A stretch of 64,000 nucleotides of DNA, from NCBI GenBank assembly GCA_016929695.1, contig JAFGII010000112.1:1-64000 (forward strand), in the 5' to 3' direction. A model generated the notes under the pieces. The model searched no databases. It saw only the letters and a program-made list of their open reading frames with translations, and was not told where the DNA came from. Made by a program: the position numbers and the translations under genes. Positions 34,872 through 43,437 of this stretch are shown in pieces. This stretch comes from Ignavibacteria bacterium. GTDB taxonomy: Bacteria; Bacteroidota; Ignavibacteria; Tepidaquicellales; Tepidaquicellaceae. Every line of letters starts with the position of its first letter. The first letter of the stretch is position 1.

Positions 34872-37216
34872 AATTTCAGTTAAAATTAATATTAATTATT
34901 TTTTTAACCGCTTTATCCTGCAGTATAGTTTTTGCCCAGCCGGTGATATATAAAATCCGTGACATAACCGTTTCCGGCAATAAAACTTACGACGCAAAAA
35001 CTATCGTGGCATATTCAGGTCTGAGAATCGGAATGGAAATCAGCATTCCCTCGGACGAAACAAGGGATGCCATTAATAAATTATGGGCTATGGGTTTATT
35101 CTCCGATATCAAAATTTATGTCGAAAAAAAAGTTGCAAGTGAAATTTTTCTGAAAATTGAAGTTGAAGAACTGCCGAGAATTGAAAGTATTGAAATCACG
35201 GGAAATGATGAATATTCAGATGAAGATCTCGAAGAAATGATAGGACTTGTTAAAGGCGAAGTTGTCAGCGAACAAAAACTGAAAGATATTGAATATAATC
35301 TGAAGAAATATTATGAATCCGAAGGATATTCAATGGCAGAAGTAACAGTTGATAAATTAATATCATCCAGCAATGAAGCGAAAATAAGAATTAAGATTAA
35401 AGAGGGGGCAGAAGTAACTGTACGGAACATAAAATTCAGCGGGAACAAATATATTTCATCCTCGAAGTTAAGAAAACAGATGGAAACCTCAGAGAAAGTG
35501 TGGTGGAAATTCTGGGACGGTGCCACACTGGACAAAAACGTTCTTGAAGAGGATAAAAAATTAATCGTGAACTATTATAAAGAAAACGGTTATAAAGATG
35601 CAGAAGTAACCGATATAAATTTGAAATTATCCGTTAATAAGGAAGATGTTGATATACTTGTAAAAGTAACCGAAGGTCCGCTGTATTATATAAATGAAAT
35701 AAAATTCTCGGGCAATAAACTCTATCCCGATTCCCTGCTCTATGAAAGACTCGATATTAAAAAGGGCGATAAATATAATTACACAAAATTAACTTATAAT
35801 CTTTACGGTAATGAAGACGAAACGGATATAAGTACATTATACTATGACAACGGCTATCTTGCATATAATGCAACTCTTGACGATAACGAAATTGTAAACG
35901 GCAACAAAGTCAATATACTCATTACAATAGAGGAAAACAGGCAGTTCAGACTCGGATTGATTTCATTTGAAGGGAATGATAAAACAAAAGATAAGGTAAT
36001 AAGACGTGAATTATACACCATACCGGGCGATTATTTCAACAGAAGCAATTTAAAAAGAAGTCTTCAGCAGTTAAATGCACTGAATTACTTTAATTCCGAA
36101 ACACTCGGGCAGGATATTTCCCTTGAAAACGATTCAACCGTTAATTTAAAATATTTAGTATCGGAACGTTCTTCAGACCAGTTCAATGCCTCCGTAGGAT
36201 ACAGCGCTTCTTACGGAATGACAGGAGCACTCGGTCTGACATTCAATAATTTTGAAATTACCGAACCTTTCAAAGGCGGAGGCGGGCAGATATTAAATTT
36301 CACATGGCAATTCGGAGAGGGCGGAACATACAGAACTTTCAATATAGGTTTTACAGAGCCGTGGCTGTTTGATACGCCGACATTACTCGGACTTAACTTG
36401 TATGATACGCGGCAGACCTATTATTACGATGTGAGAGAAACAGGTGTGATTCTGAATATCGGACGCAGGTTAAAATGGCCTGATGATTATTTCCGGGGCA
36501 GCTGGGCAGTAAAATACCAGAGCACTAATGTTATAGACGGCGGTGATTATTATCAGACGGGACTTAAAACTCAGGTTAGTCTGAGTCAGACTATAATGCG
36601 CTCATCGGTATTTGACCCATACTTCCCGCTTACCGGAACAAAAATATCCAATACAACGGAATTAGCCGGAGGTCCTTTCCTTCCGGGTAATATGAATTTC
36701 ATTAAGAACGAATTCAGCACCGAACTGTACACACCGCTCATAAGAAATACAAGACTTGTTTTATACAGTAATTTTAATTTTTACTTTGTAAATCCTTTCG
36801 GAACCGATAAATATCTTCCCCCGACTGAATTATTTTATATGGGCGGTAACGGTCTTACATATAATACAATTCCTTTAAGAGGTTATGACGACAGAAATAT
36901 CGGTCCGAAAAATGCTTTTCTGAATCCCGTAGGCGGGAAAGTTGCTCTGAAATATACCCTTGAGTTGAGATATCCGTTATCTCTTGACCCGATTCCAATT
37001 TTCGTTCTTGCATTCGCAGAAGCAGGGAACGTTTGGTCTAATATATCTAAAACCGACCCGTTTGATTTAAGAAGGTCAGTTGGATTCGGTGTAAGACTCC
37101 AATTGCCGGCAGTGGGACTGATAGGATTTGATTTCGGTTACGGATTCGACAGAAAACTTGAAGATTACGATGACCCGAAATGGCTCTTCCACTTCCAGTT
37201 CGGAAGAGGATTTTAA
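34868..37216 (+). CDS. bamA: Outer-membrane protein assembly factor BamA
   Basis: A 782-aa Omp85 protein inserting beta-barrels into the outer membrane. A signal peptide (residues 1-24, cut after VFAQ) precedes five POTRA domains to about residue 425 (recurring motifs such as ITVSGNKTYDAKTIV, IEITGNDEYSDEDLEE and IKFSGNKYI). A C-terminal 16-strand barrel begins near ASVGYSASYGMTG. The barrel ends in phenylalanine (FHFQFGRGF), as the family requires. Genes for the outer-membrane chaperones follow directly. ATGA overlap with uppS. Confidence 0.97.
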   Translation: MKFQLKLILIIFLTALSCSIVFAQPVIYKIRDITVSGNKTYDAKTIVAYSGLRIGMEISIPSDETRDAINKLWAMGLFSDIKIYVEKKVASEIFLKIEVEELPRIESIEITGNDEYSDEDLEEMIGLVKGEVVSEQKLKDIEYNLKKYYESEGYSMAEVTVDKLISSSNEAKIRIKIKEGAEVTVRNIKFSGNKYISSSKLRKQMETSEKVWWKFWDGATLDKNVLEEDKKLIVNYYKENGYKDAEVTDINLKLSVNKEDVDILVKVTEGPLYYINEIKFSGNKLYPDSLLYERLDIKKGDKYNYTKLTYNLYGNEDETDISTLYYDNGYLAYNATLDDNEIVNGNKVNILITIEENRQFRLGLISFEGNDKTKDKVIRRELYTIPGDYFNRSNLKRSLQQLNALNYFNSETLGQDISLENDSTVNLKYLVSERSSDQFNASVGYSASYGMTGALGLTFNNFEITEPFKGGGGQILNFTWQFGEGGTYRTFNIGFTEPWLFDTPTLLGLNLYDTRQTYYYDVRETGVILNIGRRLKWPDDYFRGSWAVKYQSTNVIDGGDYYQTGLKTQVSLSQTIMRSSVFDPYFPLTGTKISNTTELAGGPFLPGNMNFIKNEFSTELYTPLIRNTRLVLYSNFNFYFVNPFGTDKYLPPTELFYMGGNGLTYNTIPLRGYDDRNIGPKNAFLNPVGGKVALKYTLELRYPLSLDPIPIFVLAFAEAGNVWSNISKTDPFDLRRSVGFGVRLQLPAVGLIGFDFGYGFDRKLEDYDDPKWLFHFQFGRGF

Positions 37217-37258
37217 AATAAAAAATTATTAATAATAAAAAATAAAGGAGATTAAAAA

Positions 37259-37831
37259 TTGAAACTGAAATTTTGTGTTTTAACGACAATGCTTTTGACA
37301 TTTGTAATTCTTGCTGGAACTACATACTCACAGCAGACTCTTAAGATTGCTTACGTTGACAGTGAAGTAATAATTAAACAACTTCCGGAATACAAAAAAA
37401 TTATGGACGAACTTGAATCGATTCAGAAGTCGTATATGGATACAATTAACACCAAGGAAACCGAAATCAAATCAAAAGCAGAAGATTTCAAAACCAAATA
37501 TGAAGATGCACAACAGAAAGTCGAATCAGGAGTTATTAAATCCGACGAAGAATTGAAAGCATTAAATCAGGAAATCAACGATATGCAAAGAGAATTACAG
37601 AGTCTGGACGACAACCTTACGACTTACAAACAAACCATAAGGGAAGCATTATATTCAAAACAAAGTGAACTGTTCAAACCCGTTCAGGAGAAAGTGAAAA
37701 AGGCAATTGAAGACCTTGCGAAAGAAATGAAAATGAATCTGATATTTGACAAAACGGATTCTGTCGGTGCTTTATTGTACGGAGACAAGGAATTAGATTT
37801 AACTTTTAAAGTCCTTGATAAACTTAAATAG
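37259..37831 (+). CDS. Skp/OmpH periplasmic chaperone (copy 1)
   Basis: A 190-aa OmpH-family protein that holds unfolded outer-membrane proteins for BamA. A signal peptide at about residues 1-24 precedes LKIAYVDSEVIIKQLPEYK, the Skp core, and a long helical arm (about 45-130) made of charged repeats. It starts at a TTG preceded by AAGGAG. A second paralogue follows 12 bases later. Confidence 0.92.
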   Translation: MKLKFCVLTTMLLTFVILAGTTYSQQTLKIAYVDSEVIIKQLPEYKKIMDELESIQKSYMDTINTKETEIKSKAEDFKTKYEDAQQKVESGVIKSDEELKALNQEINDMQRELQSLDDNLTTYKQTIREALYSKQSELFKPVQEKVKKAIEDLAKEMKMNLIFDKTDSVGALLYGDKELDLTFKVLDKLK

Positions 37832-37843
37832 TAAATTCCAAAA

Positions 37844-38389
37844 ATGATATCAAAACAGGTAAGCATCACAAAAACGATATTATTGTTTATCTTTCTGACA
37901 ATTCTTTTGTTTCCCGCATATGCCGGTTCACAAACCAAAGTCGGTTACATAGATTCAAAGAAAATCATAGATAATATGCAGGAAGCAAGTGATGCAAAAA
38001 CAAGACTGGATAACCTTGTTTCCGACTGGGAAAAAGAAATAACCGTGTTGCAGGACAGCCTGAAATTCATAAAAGACGATTACGAAAAGAAAAATTTAAT
38101 ATTAACGGAAACTATGAAGGCAGAATATGAAAAGAGAATAAAAGATTTTGAGACATCAATAACAAATTTCAGACAGCAGAAATTCGGTGAAGGCGGTGAA
38201 TACTTCGTGAAACAGAATGAATTTATGAATCCTGTTTACGACAAGATATTTAAAGCAATTGAAGTCATTGCAAAAAGGGACGATTATGATTTTGTTTTCG
38301 ACAGAAGCAGCAGCATATTGCTCTTATTCGTTAACGAAAGACATGATTTGACTCTTAAAGTTCAAAGGATACTGGAAGGAAAAGATTAA
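37844..38389 (+). CDS. Skp/OmpH periplasmic chaperone (copy 2)
   Basis: A 181-aa paralogue of the preceding gene. A signal peptide (FLTILLFPAYAG, about residues 14-29) is followed by TKVGYIDSKKIIDNMQEA and a coiled-coil arm to about residue 130. The C-terminal core is YDFVFDRSSSILLL. It starts at ATG and ends one base before lpxD. The two copies differ strongly in sequence, so the duplication is old. Confidence 0.92.
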   Translation: MISKQVSITKTILLFIFLTILLFPAYAGSQTKVGYIDSKKIIDNMQEASDAKTRLDNLVSDWEKEITVLQDSLKFIKDDYEKKNLILTETMKAEYEKRIKDFETSITNFRQQKFGEGGEYFVKQNEFMNPVYDKIFKAIEVIAKRDDYDFVFDRSSSILLLFVNERHDLTLKVQRILEGKD

Positions 38390-38390
38390 A

Positions 38391-39407
38391 ATGAAGATTT
38401 CCGAAATCGTTAAAATAGTTGACGGTATTTTATGCGGTAATTCCGACCTTGAAATAAACGCTGTCGGGAAAATAGAGACCGCATCGGAAGGAGACATTAC
38501 TTTTATATCGAATCCCGCTTACGAAAAGTATTTTGAAACGACAAAAGCAGGCGCAGTACTTGTGAGTGAAAATTTCGTACCGAGAACTGAAAGAGAAGAC
38601 ATAACTGTTATTAAAGTTCGCGACCCATATCGTTCATTTCTTGATTTAATAGAAATATTTAATAAAGAAGAAGAAGATTTTTCCGGTATATCGGATTTTT
38701 GTTCTATAGGGGATGACCCTGAAATTGCGGATGATGTTCATATAGGAAATTATACAAGTATCGGGAAAATTGTCAAAATCGGCTCTAAGTCTAAAATATA
38801 TCCGAACTGCTCGATAGGGAATAATGTTGAAATTGGAAATAACTGTATTATTTACCCGAACGTCTCAATATATAATGGCTGTAAAATAGGAAACAATGTT
38901 ATAATTCATTCGGGAACAGTAATCGGCAGCGACGGATTCGGATTTGCGAAGCAGGAAGACGGGACATACAAGAAAATTCCCCAGCGGGGAATAGTATTAA
39001 TTGAAGATGACGTGGAAATAGGAAGTAACTGCACGATAGACCGTGCGACAATCGGCGAGACAAAAATATGCAAAGGGGTGAAACTCGATAATCAGATAAT
39101 GGTTGCTCACAACGTGGAAATCGGAGAGAACACTGTAATAGCCGCCCAGACGGGAATTGCGGGTTCGACAAAAATCGGGAAAAGATGTATGATAGGCGGC
39201 AAAGCAGGGATAGGCGGTCATCTACGGATATGTGATGACGTTACTCTTGGAGCTGCAATCGGGCTCGTAAAATCCATTACGAAACCCGGCATGTATATGG
39301 GCTACAGAGCAAAACCTATGAGGGAATTTCTTCATGAAGAGGCAAATATAAAGCGAATTCCCAGGATTGAAGAAGAAATTAAAGAAATAAAAAATAAACT
39401 GAAATAA
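38391..39407 (+). CDS. lpxD: UDP-3-O-(3-hydroxyacyl)glucosamine N-acyltransferase
   Basis: A 338-aa acyltransferase adding the N-linked 3-hydroxyacyl chain to UDP-3-O-acyl-glucosamine, the third step of lipid A synthesis. An N-terminal uridine-binding domain (about 1-100) contains ITFISNPAYEKYF. A left-handed beta-helix follows with hexapeptide repeats (VEIGNNCIIYPNVSIYNG, IGNNVIIHSGTVIGSDGFGF), the active-site histidine in MVAHNVEIGENT near residue 242, and a C-terminal helix. It lies between skp and lpxC-fabZ. Confidence 0.96.
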   Translation: MKISEIVKIVDGILCGNSDLEINAVGKIETASEGDITFISNPAYEKYFETTKAGAVLVSENFVPRTEREDITVIKVRDPYRSFLDLIEIFNKEEEDFSGISDFCSIGDDPEIADDVHIGNYTSIGKIVKIGSKSKIYPNCSIGNNVEIGNNCIIYPNVSIYNGCKIGNNVIIHSGTVIGSDGFGFAKQEDGTYKKIPQRGIVLIEDDVEIGSNCTIDRATIGETKICKGVKLDNQIMVAHNVEIGENTVIAAQTGIAGSTKIGKRCMIGGKAGIGGHLRICDDVTLGAAIGLVKSITKPGMYMGYRAKPMREFLHEEANIKRIPRIEEEIKEIKNKLK

Positions 39408-39408
39408 A

Positions 39409-40857
39409 ATGTTAGAAAAGCAAAGAACAATTTCAAAAGCCGCTTCATTATCAGGAATTGGTCTTCATACCGGCAACAAATCAACAATGACATTCAGACC
39501 TGCTCCTGAAAATTACGGTATTAAATTCAAAAGGATAGACCTTGATAATTCGCCTGAAATCCCCGCTGATATTGACCACGTAACGGATATATCGAGAGGG
39601 ACTACACTCGCCTTAAACGGAGTTGAAGTTCATACAGTTGAACACGTTCTCGCTGCGATTATGGGATGCGAAATTGACAATATCATTGTCGAACTGAATG
39701 CAAATGAACCACCTGTTATGGACGGCAGTGCAAAAGATTATGTCAGAACTTTAATCAGTGCCGGCATCGTGGAGCAGGAAGCAAAAAGAGATTATCTTGT
39801 AATCGAAGACACTGTGCATTACCACGACGAAAAAAACAATGTTGATATCGTTGCTTTGCCTTTGAAAAACAGTTTCAGAATTACATTATTAATTGATTTC
39901 AATAATCCTGCTCTCGGGGTACAGCATACAGGGTTATTTAACCTTCAGGAAGAATTTGAAACGGAATTTGCACCTGCAAGAACTTTTTGTTTTTTAAAAG
40001 AGGTGGAGCAACTAAAAGATGCGGGACTTATCAAGGGCGGAAACATTGAAAATTCAATCGTAATTGTTGACGAAGATTACAATCCGGAAAAATTCGAAGA
40101 GTTAAAAAAGAAACTTGGTCTTGATAATTCTATTCTGCTCGGCTCCTCGGGTGTACTCAATAATAAGAAATTGCGATATAAAAATGAACCGGCAAGACAT
40201 AAAGTCGTTGACTTAATAGGAGATATGGCATTAATAGGTGCACCGGTAAAAGGTCAGATACTGGCGGCAAGACCGGGGCACAAAGCAAATGTTGAGTTCA
40301 CCAAAATGCTGAGAAAATTGTATCTCCAGAATAAAGTTGTAAAGAAATATCAGATGACAAAGGAAGGTAATGTAGTATTTGACATAGATGCAATTTTGAA
40401 AATTATGCCGCACAGATATCCCTTCCTTCTGATTGACAGGATTATTGACATTGATATGGAGGCAAGAAAAATAGTGGGAATAAAGAATGTTACATTTAAT
40501 GAACCATTTTTTCAGGGGCATTTCCCGCATAAACCCGTAATGCCCGGTGTTTTGATAGTTGAATCTATGGTTCAGTGCGGTAGTATTCTATTATTAAATG
40601 TACTGGAACATCCTGAAAGGCAAATTGCATTTTTCGGCTCAATGGACAAGGTAAAATTCCGTAAACCTGTAGTACCGGGCGACCAGTTAGTCCATGAAAT
40701 TGAAATGCCCTACTTCAGAAAAAACTTCTGTAAACTCGTCGGGAAATGCTACAAAGACAATATCGGAGGCGACCTCGTCTGCGAAGGGGAATTCACGGCG
40801 GCGGTCATTGATAAGGAGTCAGAAGTCAGAAGTCAGGAGTCAGAAGCCAGGAGTTAG
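39409..40857 (+). CDS. Bifunctional LpxC-FabZ fusion (UDP-3-O-acyl-GlcNAc deacetylase / 3-hydroxyacyl-ACP dehydratase)
   Basis: A 482-aa fusion typical of Bacteroidota/Chlorobi. LpxC (about 1-315) carries the zinc ligands H in VHTVEHVLAAIMG and H/D in ARHKVVDLIGDMAL, and catalyses the committed step of lipid A synthesis. FabZ (about 325-465) has PHRYPFLLIDRI and the catalytic FFQGHFPHKPVMPGVLIVES (His and Glu). The last 12 residues (SEVRSQESEARS) are encoded by a 7-bp tandem repeat that has run into the gene end, so they are probably not functional. Confidence 0.95.
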   Translation: MLEKQRTISKAASLSGIGLHTGNKSTMTFRPAPENYGIKFKRIDLDNSPEIPADIDHVTDISRGTTLALNGVEVHTVEHVLAAIMGCEIDNIIVELNANEPPVMDGSAKDYVRTLISAGIVEQEAKRDYLVIEDTVHYHDEKNNVDIVALPLKNSFRITLLIDFNNPALGVQHTGLFNLQEEFETEFAPARTFCFLKEVEQLKDAGLIKGGNIENSIVIVDEDYNPEKFEELKKKLGLDNSILLGSSGVLNNKKLRYKNEPARHKVVDLIGDMALIGAPVKGQILAARPGHKANVEFTKMLRKLYLQNKVVKKYQMTKEGNVVFDIDAILKIMPHRYPFLLIDRIIDIDMEARKIVGIKNVTFNEPFFQGHFPHKPVMPGVLIVESMVQCGSILLLNVLEHPERQIAFFGSMDKVKFRKPVVPGDQLVHEIEMPYFRKNFCKLVGKCYKDNIGGDLVCEGEFTAAVIDKESEVRSQESEARS

Positions 40858-40872
40858 AATTCAGAAGTCAGG
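40817..40872. repeat. Heptamer tandem repeat (AGTCAGA)8, spanning the lpxC-fabZ stop
   Basis: Eight successive 7-mers: AGTCAGA, AGTCAGA, AGTCAGG, AGTCAGA, AGCCAGG, AGTTAGA, ATTCAGA, AGTCAGG. The TAG stop of lpxC-fabZ falls inside unit 6. Similar heptamers in inverse orientation lie at 41314-41333, beyond the four-helix protein gene. It resembles short tandemly repeated repetitive (STRR) sequences of other bacteria. Confidence 0.85.
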
Positions 40873-40930
40873 AACAGTTGAAAAAGAAACATATTAGGTA
40901 AAGATCTGAATTGAATTAATATATTATATT

Positions 40931-41299
40931 TTGGAAAAATCAAAAACCTTTAAAGATTTAATTGTATGGCAGAAAGCACATAAATTTGTACTTGACATTT
41001 ATCAATTAACCAAATCATTCCCCAAAGAGGAACTTTTTTGTTTAACAAATCAAATCAGAAGGTCCGCTATATCAATTGCTGCTAATATTGTTGAAGGATA
41101 CAGAAAAAGTTCAAAAGCAGAAAAAGCCAGATATTTTAATATTGCAGAAGGTTCTATTGAAGAAACAAAATATTTCCTAATACTTGCTAAAGATTTAGGC
41201 TATGCCGCAACAGATAAATTATTTGAATATTTGGTAGAAATAAGTAAATTACTGAGTTCTTACAAAAAAGCCATTATATCAAACCCAATTCAGAAATAA
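40931..41299 (+). CDS. Four-helix-bundle protein (23S rRNA intervening-sequence protein, S23 family)
   Basis: A 122-aa protein starting at TTG. Recognisable family words are FKDLIVWQKAHKFVLDIYQ, SFPKEELFCLTNQIRRSAIS, IAANIVEGYRKSS and FLILAKDLGYAA. Members occur inside 23S rRNA genes in some bacteria and as free-standing genes in many Bacteroidota; related Avd proteins work with diversity-generating retroelements. No rRNA or reverse transcriptase is in the window. The gene lies between two inverted groups of AGTCAGA heptamers, as though it were a small repeat-associated cassette. Molecular role unknown. Confidence 0.92.
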   Translation: MEKSKTFKDLIVWQKAHKFVLDIYQLTKSFPKEELFCLTNQIRRSAISIAANIVEGYRKSSKAEKARYFNIAEGSIEETKYFLILAKDLGYAATDKLFEYLVEISKLLSSYKKAIISNPIQK

Positions 41300-41313
41300 C
41301 ACCTATCTCATAA

Positions 41314-41333
41314 TTCCTGACTTCTGTCTCCTG
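41314..41333. repeat. Inverted heptamer repeat remnant
   Basis: TTCCTGACTTCTGTCTCCTG is the reverse-complement form of the AGTCAGA/AGTCAGG heptamers at 40817-40872 (about 2-3 units). It ends 2 bases before the pgk stop codon. Together the two tracts frame the four-helix protein gene as imperfect inverted repeats. Confidence 0.65.
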
Positions 41334-41335
41334 TA

Positions 41336-42553
41336 TCAGATATCCGTTAAAGCATTAACTCCGGGGAGCACTTTCCCTTCCAGGAGTTCGAGGGAGGCGC
41401 CACCGCCGGTAGAGACGTGGCTGACCTTCTTTTCGAGACCAGCTTTTGATATTGCGGATGCGGAATCACCGCCCCCTATAATTGTAATTGCTCCTTTTTC
41501 TGTTGCTTCTGCAAGGGCATTTGCAATTTCAAATGTACCGATTGCAAATTTATCTATTTCAAACACACCCATTGGTCCGTTCCAGACTATTGTTTTTCCT
41601 TTTGAAATCTCTTCCTTATATATCCTGATTGTCTCCAGTCCGATATCCATACCCATCCAGTCTTTTAAATTTTCGGGAAATTTATCATATACTATCATTT
41701 TCGTTGATGATTCAGAATCGAATTTATCGGCGATTATCATATCAACAGGAAGTAATAATTTTTTGTTCAGACTCTTTGCTTTATCCATTATGGTTTTCGC
41801 AAGTTCAATTTTATCTTCTTCGAGTATTGATTTTCCTATTTCAAGTCCCATTGCTTTATAAAATGTGAACATCATCCCGCCTCCGATTAATATGCTATCC
41901 GCTACATTCAGTAAATTTTCAAGCACGTCAATTTTTCCGGATATTTTCGAGCCGCCGAGAATGGCAATCAGCGGTTTTTCGGGATTGTCAATTGCCGAAT
42001 ATAAATATTTCAGTTCTTTCTCCATAAGGTATCCTGCTGCACTCGTATTTATAAATTTTGTAACTCCTTCAGTTGAAGTGTGCGCCCTGTGCGCGGTGCC
42101 AAAAGCATCGTTTACATATATATCCCCGTAAGATGCAAGTTTCACAGCAAATCCGGAATCGTTCTTTTCTTCCTCCTTGTAAAATCTGAGATTTTCAAGC
42201 AGCATTACATCACCTTCGTTCATCGAATTAATCAACTCAAGATTTCCTTCTCCTATACAATCGTCAGTAAATATTACATTTTTATCTAACAACTTTGCCA
42301 GATGTTCCGCAACAACTTTCAGAGAGTATTTCATATTCTTTTCACCTTTCGGTCTGCCAAGGTGGCTCATTAAAATACACTTTCCTCCATTTTTTATTAT
42401 TGCTTTTATTGTTCTGAGAGATTCCCTGATTCTCTTATCATCGGTAATGTTTCTGTTCCCGTCCAGCGGGACATTGAAATCAACCCTTACGAGAATTCTT
42501 TTACCTTTAATAAGGTTTTGACTGATTAACTGTTCTAATGTAATTTTTGCCAT
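41336..42553 (-). CDS. pgk: Phosphoglycerate kinase
   Basis: A 405-aa glycolytic kinase transferring phosphate between 1,3-bisphosphoglycerate and ADP. Motifs are RVDFNVPLDGNRNITDDKRI (residues 22-41), LMSHLGRPKG, LLENLRFYKEEEKND, NDAFGTAHRAH, AILGGSKISGKI, and the nucleotide site VWNGPMGVFE and GGGDSASA. The ATG overlaps the stop of the MNT-HEPN gene by one base (TAATG), implying translational coupling. gapA and tpiA are not adjacent. Confidence 0.97.
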   Translation of the reverse strand: MAKITLEQLISQNLIKGKRILVRVDFNVPLDGNRNITDDKRIRESLRTIKAIIKNGGKCILMSHLGRPKGEKNMKYSLKVVAEHLAKLLDKNVIFTDDCIGEGNLELINSMNEGDVMLLENLRFYKEEEKNDSGFAVKLASYGDIYVNDAFGTAHRAHTSTEGVTKFINTSAAGYLMEKELKYLYSAIDNPEKPLIAILGGSKISGKIDVLENLLNVADSILIGGGMMFTFYKAMGLEIGKSILEEDKIELAKTIMDKAKSLNKKLLLPVDMIIADKFDSESSTKMIVYDKFPENLKDWMGMDIGLETIRIYKEEISKGKTIVWNGPMGVFEIDKFAIGTFEIANALAEATEKGAITIIGGGDSASAISKAGLEKKVSHVSTGGGASLELLEGKVLPGVNALTDI

Positions 42554-43230
42554 TATATATTTTTTTTAAGATTATTAATTACTTTGAAAATATTTTTTGA
42601 GTGATTTTTTTTAATATTCCGGTATATATCGTATGAATCTTCTTCTGAATATAAATGACTCATTCTGTTCCTGTCGTCAAGCATATCAAGAAATGCTTCC
42701 TCATCTTCGATTAAACCGAATTTAAATGCTGATTTCAAACATTCTTTCGGAGATTTACAAATAATCCCTTCATCAAATAAAAATATTTTGATAGTTTTCC
42801 ATAATAGTTCAAATGTGTACTCAAATCTTTGTATAACACCATCTTTTTCTAAATCACTTTTTGCGGATTCAACCCCTTTTTTTAATATGGTATATGCTTT
42901 TTTAAGCAGACTAAAACTAAGCGTTAATTCTTCTTTCATAAATAATTTTACCCGTTTTTTTATTATCTCAGAAAATTTATTTCCCTTTTTGTCAATAAAA
43001 ATAATGTCCACGGTATATAATCCTGATTTTTCTTCAATTAAATCATTTAATTCCCGAATTTCTTTTTTACCGGGAATTTTATCGGATTCAACCGCAATAT
43101 CAAAATCAGAACTTTTATTATTTGTATTTTTAGCTCTTGAACCGAACAGTATGATTTTTTCGGGATTCAGTTTTTGTACAATTATATCCAGTGAATCTTT
43201 TAATATTTTATTTTCTCTTGCTAATAACAT
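42553..43230 (-). CDS. One-piece MNT-HEPN protein (minimal nucleotidyltransferase fused to HEPN domain)
   Basis: The N-terminal half is a minimal nucleotidyltransferase with LFGSRAKNTNNKSSDFDIAV (GSxA...DxD) and the third acidic residue in TVDIIFID. The C-terminal half is a HEPN domain of the HI0074 type, with LLKKAYTILKKGVESA and RNRMSHLYSE (R-N-x3-H-x-Y). These two normally form separate toxin-antitoxin genes in which the MNT modifies the HEPN toxin; here one 225-aa chain carries both. I chose the ATG at 43230 because the family homology starts there; an in-frame ATG at 43311 adds 27 residues encoded by microrepeats. Its stop overlaps pgk. Role inferred from family only. Confidence 0.85.
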   Translation of the reverse strand: MLLARENKILKDSLDIIVQKLNPEKIILFGSRAKNTNNKSSDFDIAVESDKIPGKKEIRELNDLIEEKSGLYTVDIIFIDKKGNKFSEIIKKRVKLFMKEELTLSFSLLKKAYTILKKGVESAKSDLEKDGVIQRFEYTFELLWKTIKIFLFDEGIICKSPKECLKSAFKFGLIEDEEAFLDMLDDRNRMSHLYSEEDSYDIYRNIKKNHSKNIFKVINNLKKNI

Positions 43231-43285
43231 ATAGTAATATAAAAAATAATCTTTTTCAAAAATAGGATATTTTACAAATATAAAA

Positions 43286-43341
43286 GTTGTAAAGTTTGTA
43301 AAATTTGTCAATCACTCAATCATATAATCAACCAATCATCC
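43286..43341. repeat. Degenerate microrepeats (TTTGTAAA and CAATCATCC types)
   Basis: GTTGTAAAGTTTGTAAAATT (43286-43305) is a run of 8-9-base direct repeats, followed by CAATCAC, TCAATCAT, ATAATCAA and CCAATCATCC words. The second type recurs near 54534-54552 upstream of the aminopeptidase P gene. No gene is seen in this spacer. Confidence 0.6.
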
Positions 43342-43377
43342 AAATCCTTCCATGACTAAATTCTATGACCATATTAT

Positions 43378-43408
43378 AAAAAAAACCCGGATACCAAAGC
43401 ATCCGGGC
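43378..43408 (-). terminator. Rho-independent terminator of the T9SS protein gene
   Basis: On the minus strand CCCGGAT-GCTTTGGT-ATCCGGG (7-bp GC-rich stem) is followed by eight Ts. It sits about 30 bases after the stop codon of the leftward 765-aa gene. Confidence 0.9.
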
Positions 43409-43437
43409 TGTATAAAATAACTTATTATTATCACTGA

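Noticed and set aside
40931-41299. Diversity-generating retroelement accessory gene (avd)
   Set aside because: The four-helix family is related to Avd, but there is no reverse transcriptase, template/variable repeat or target gene in the window.
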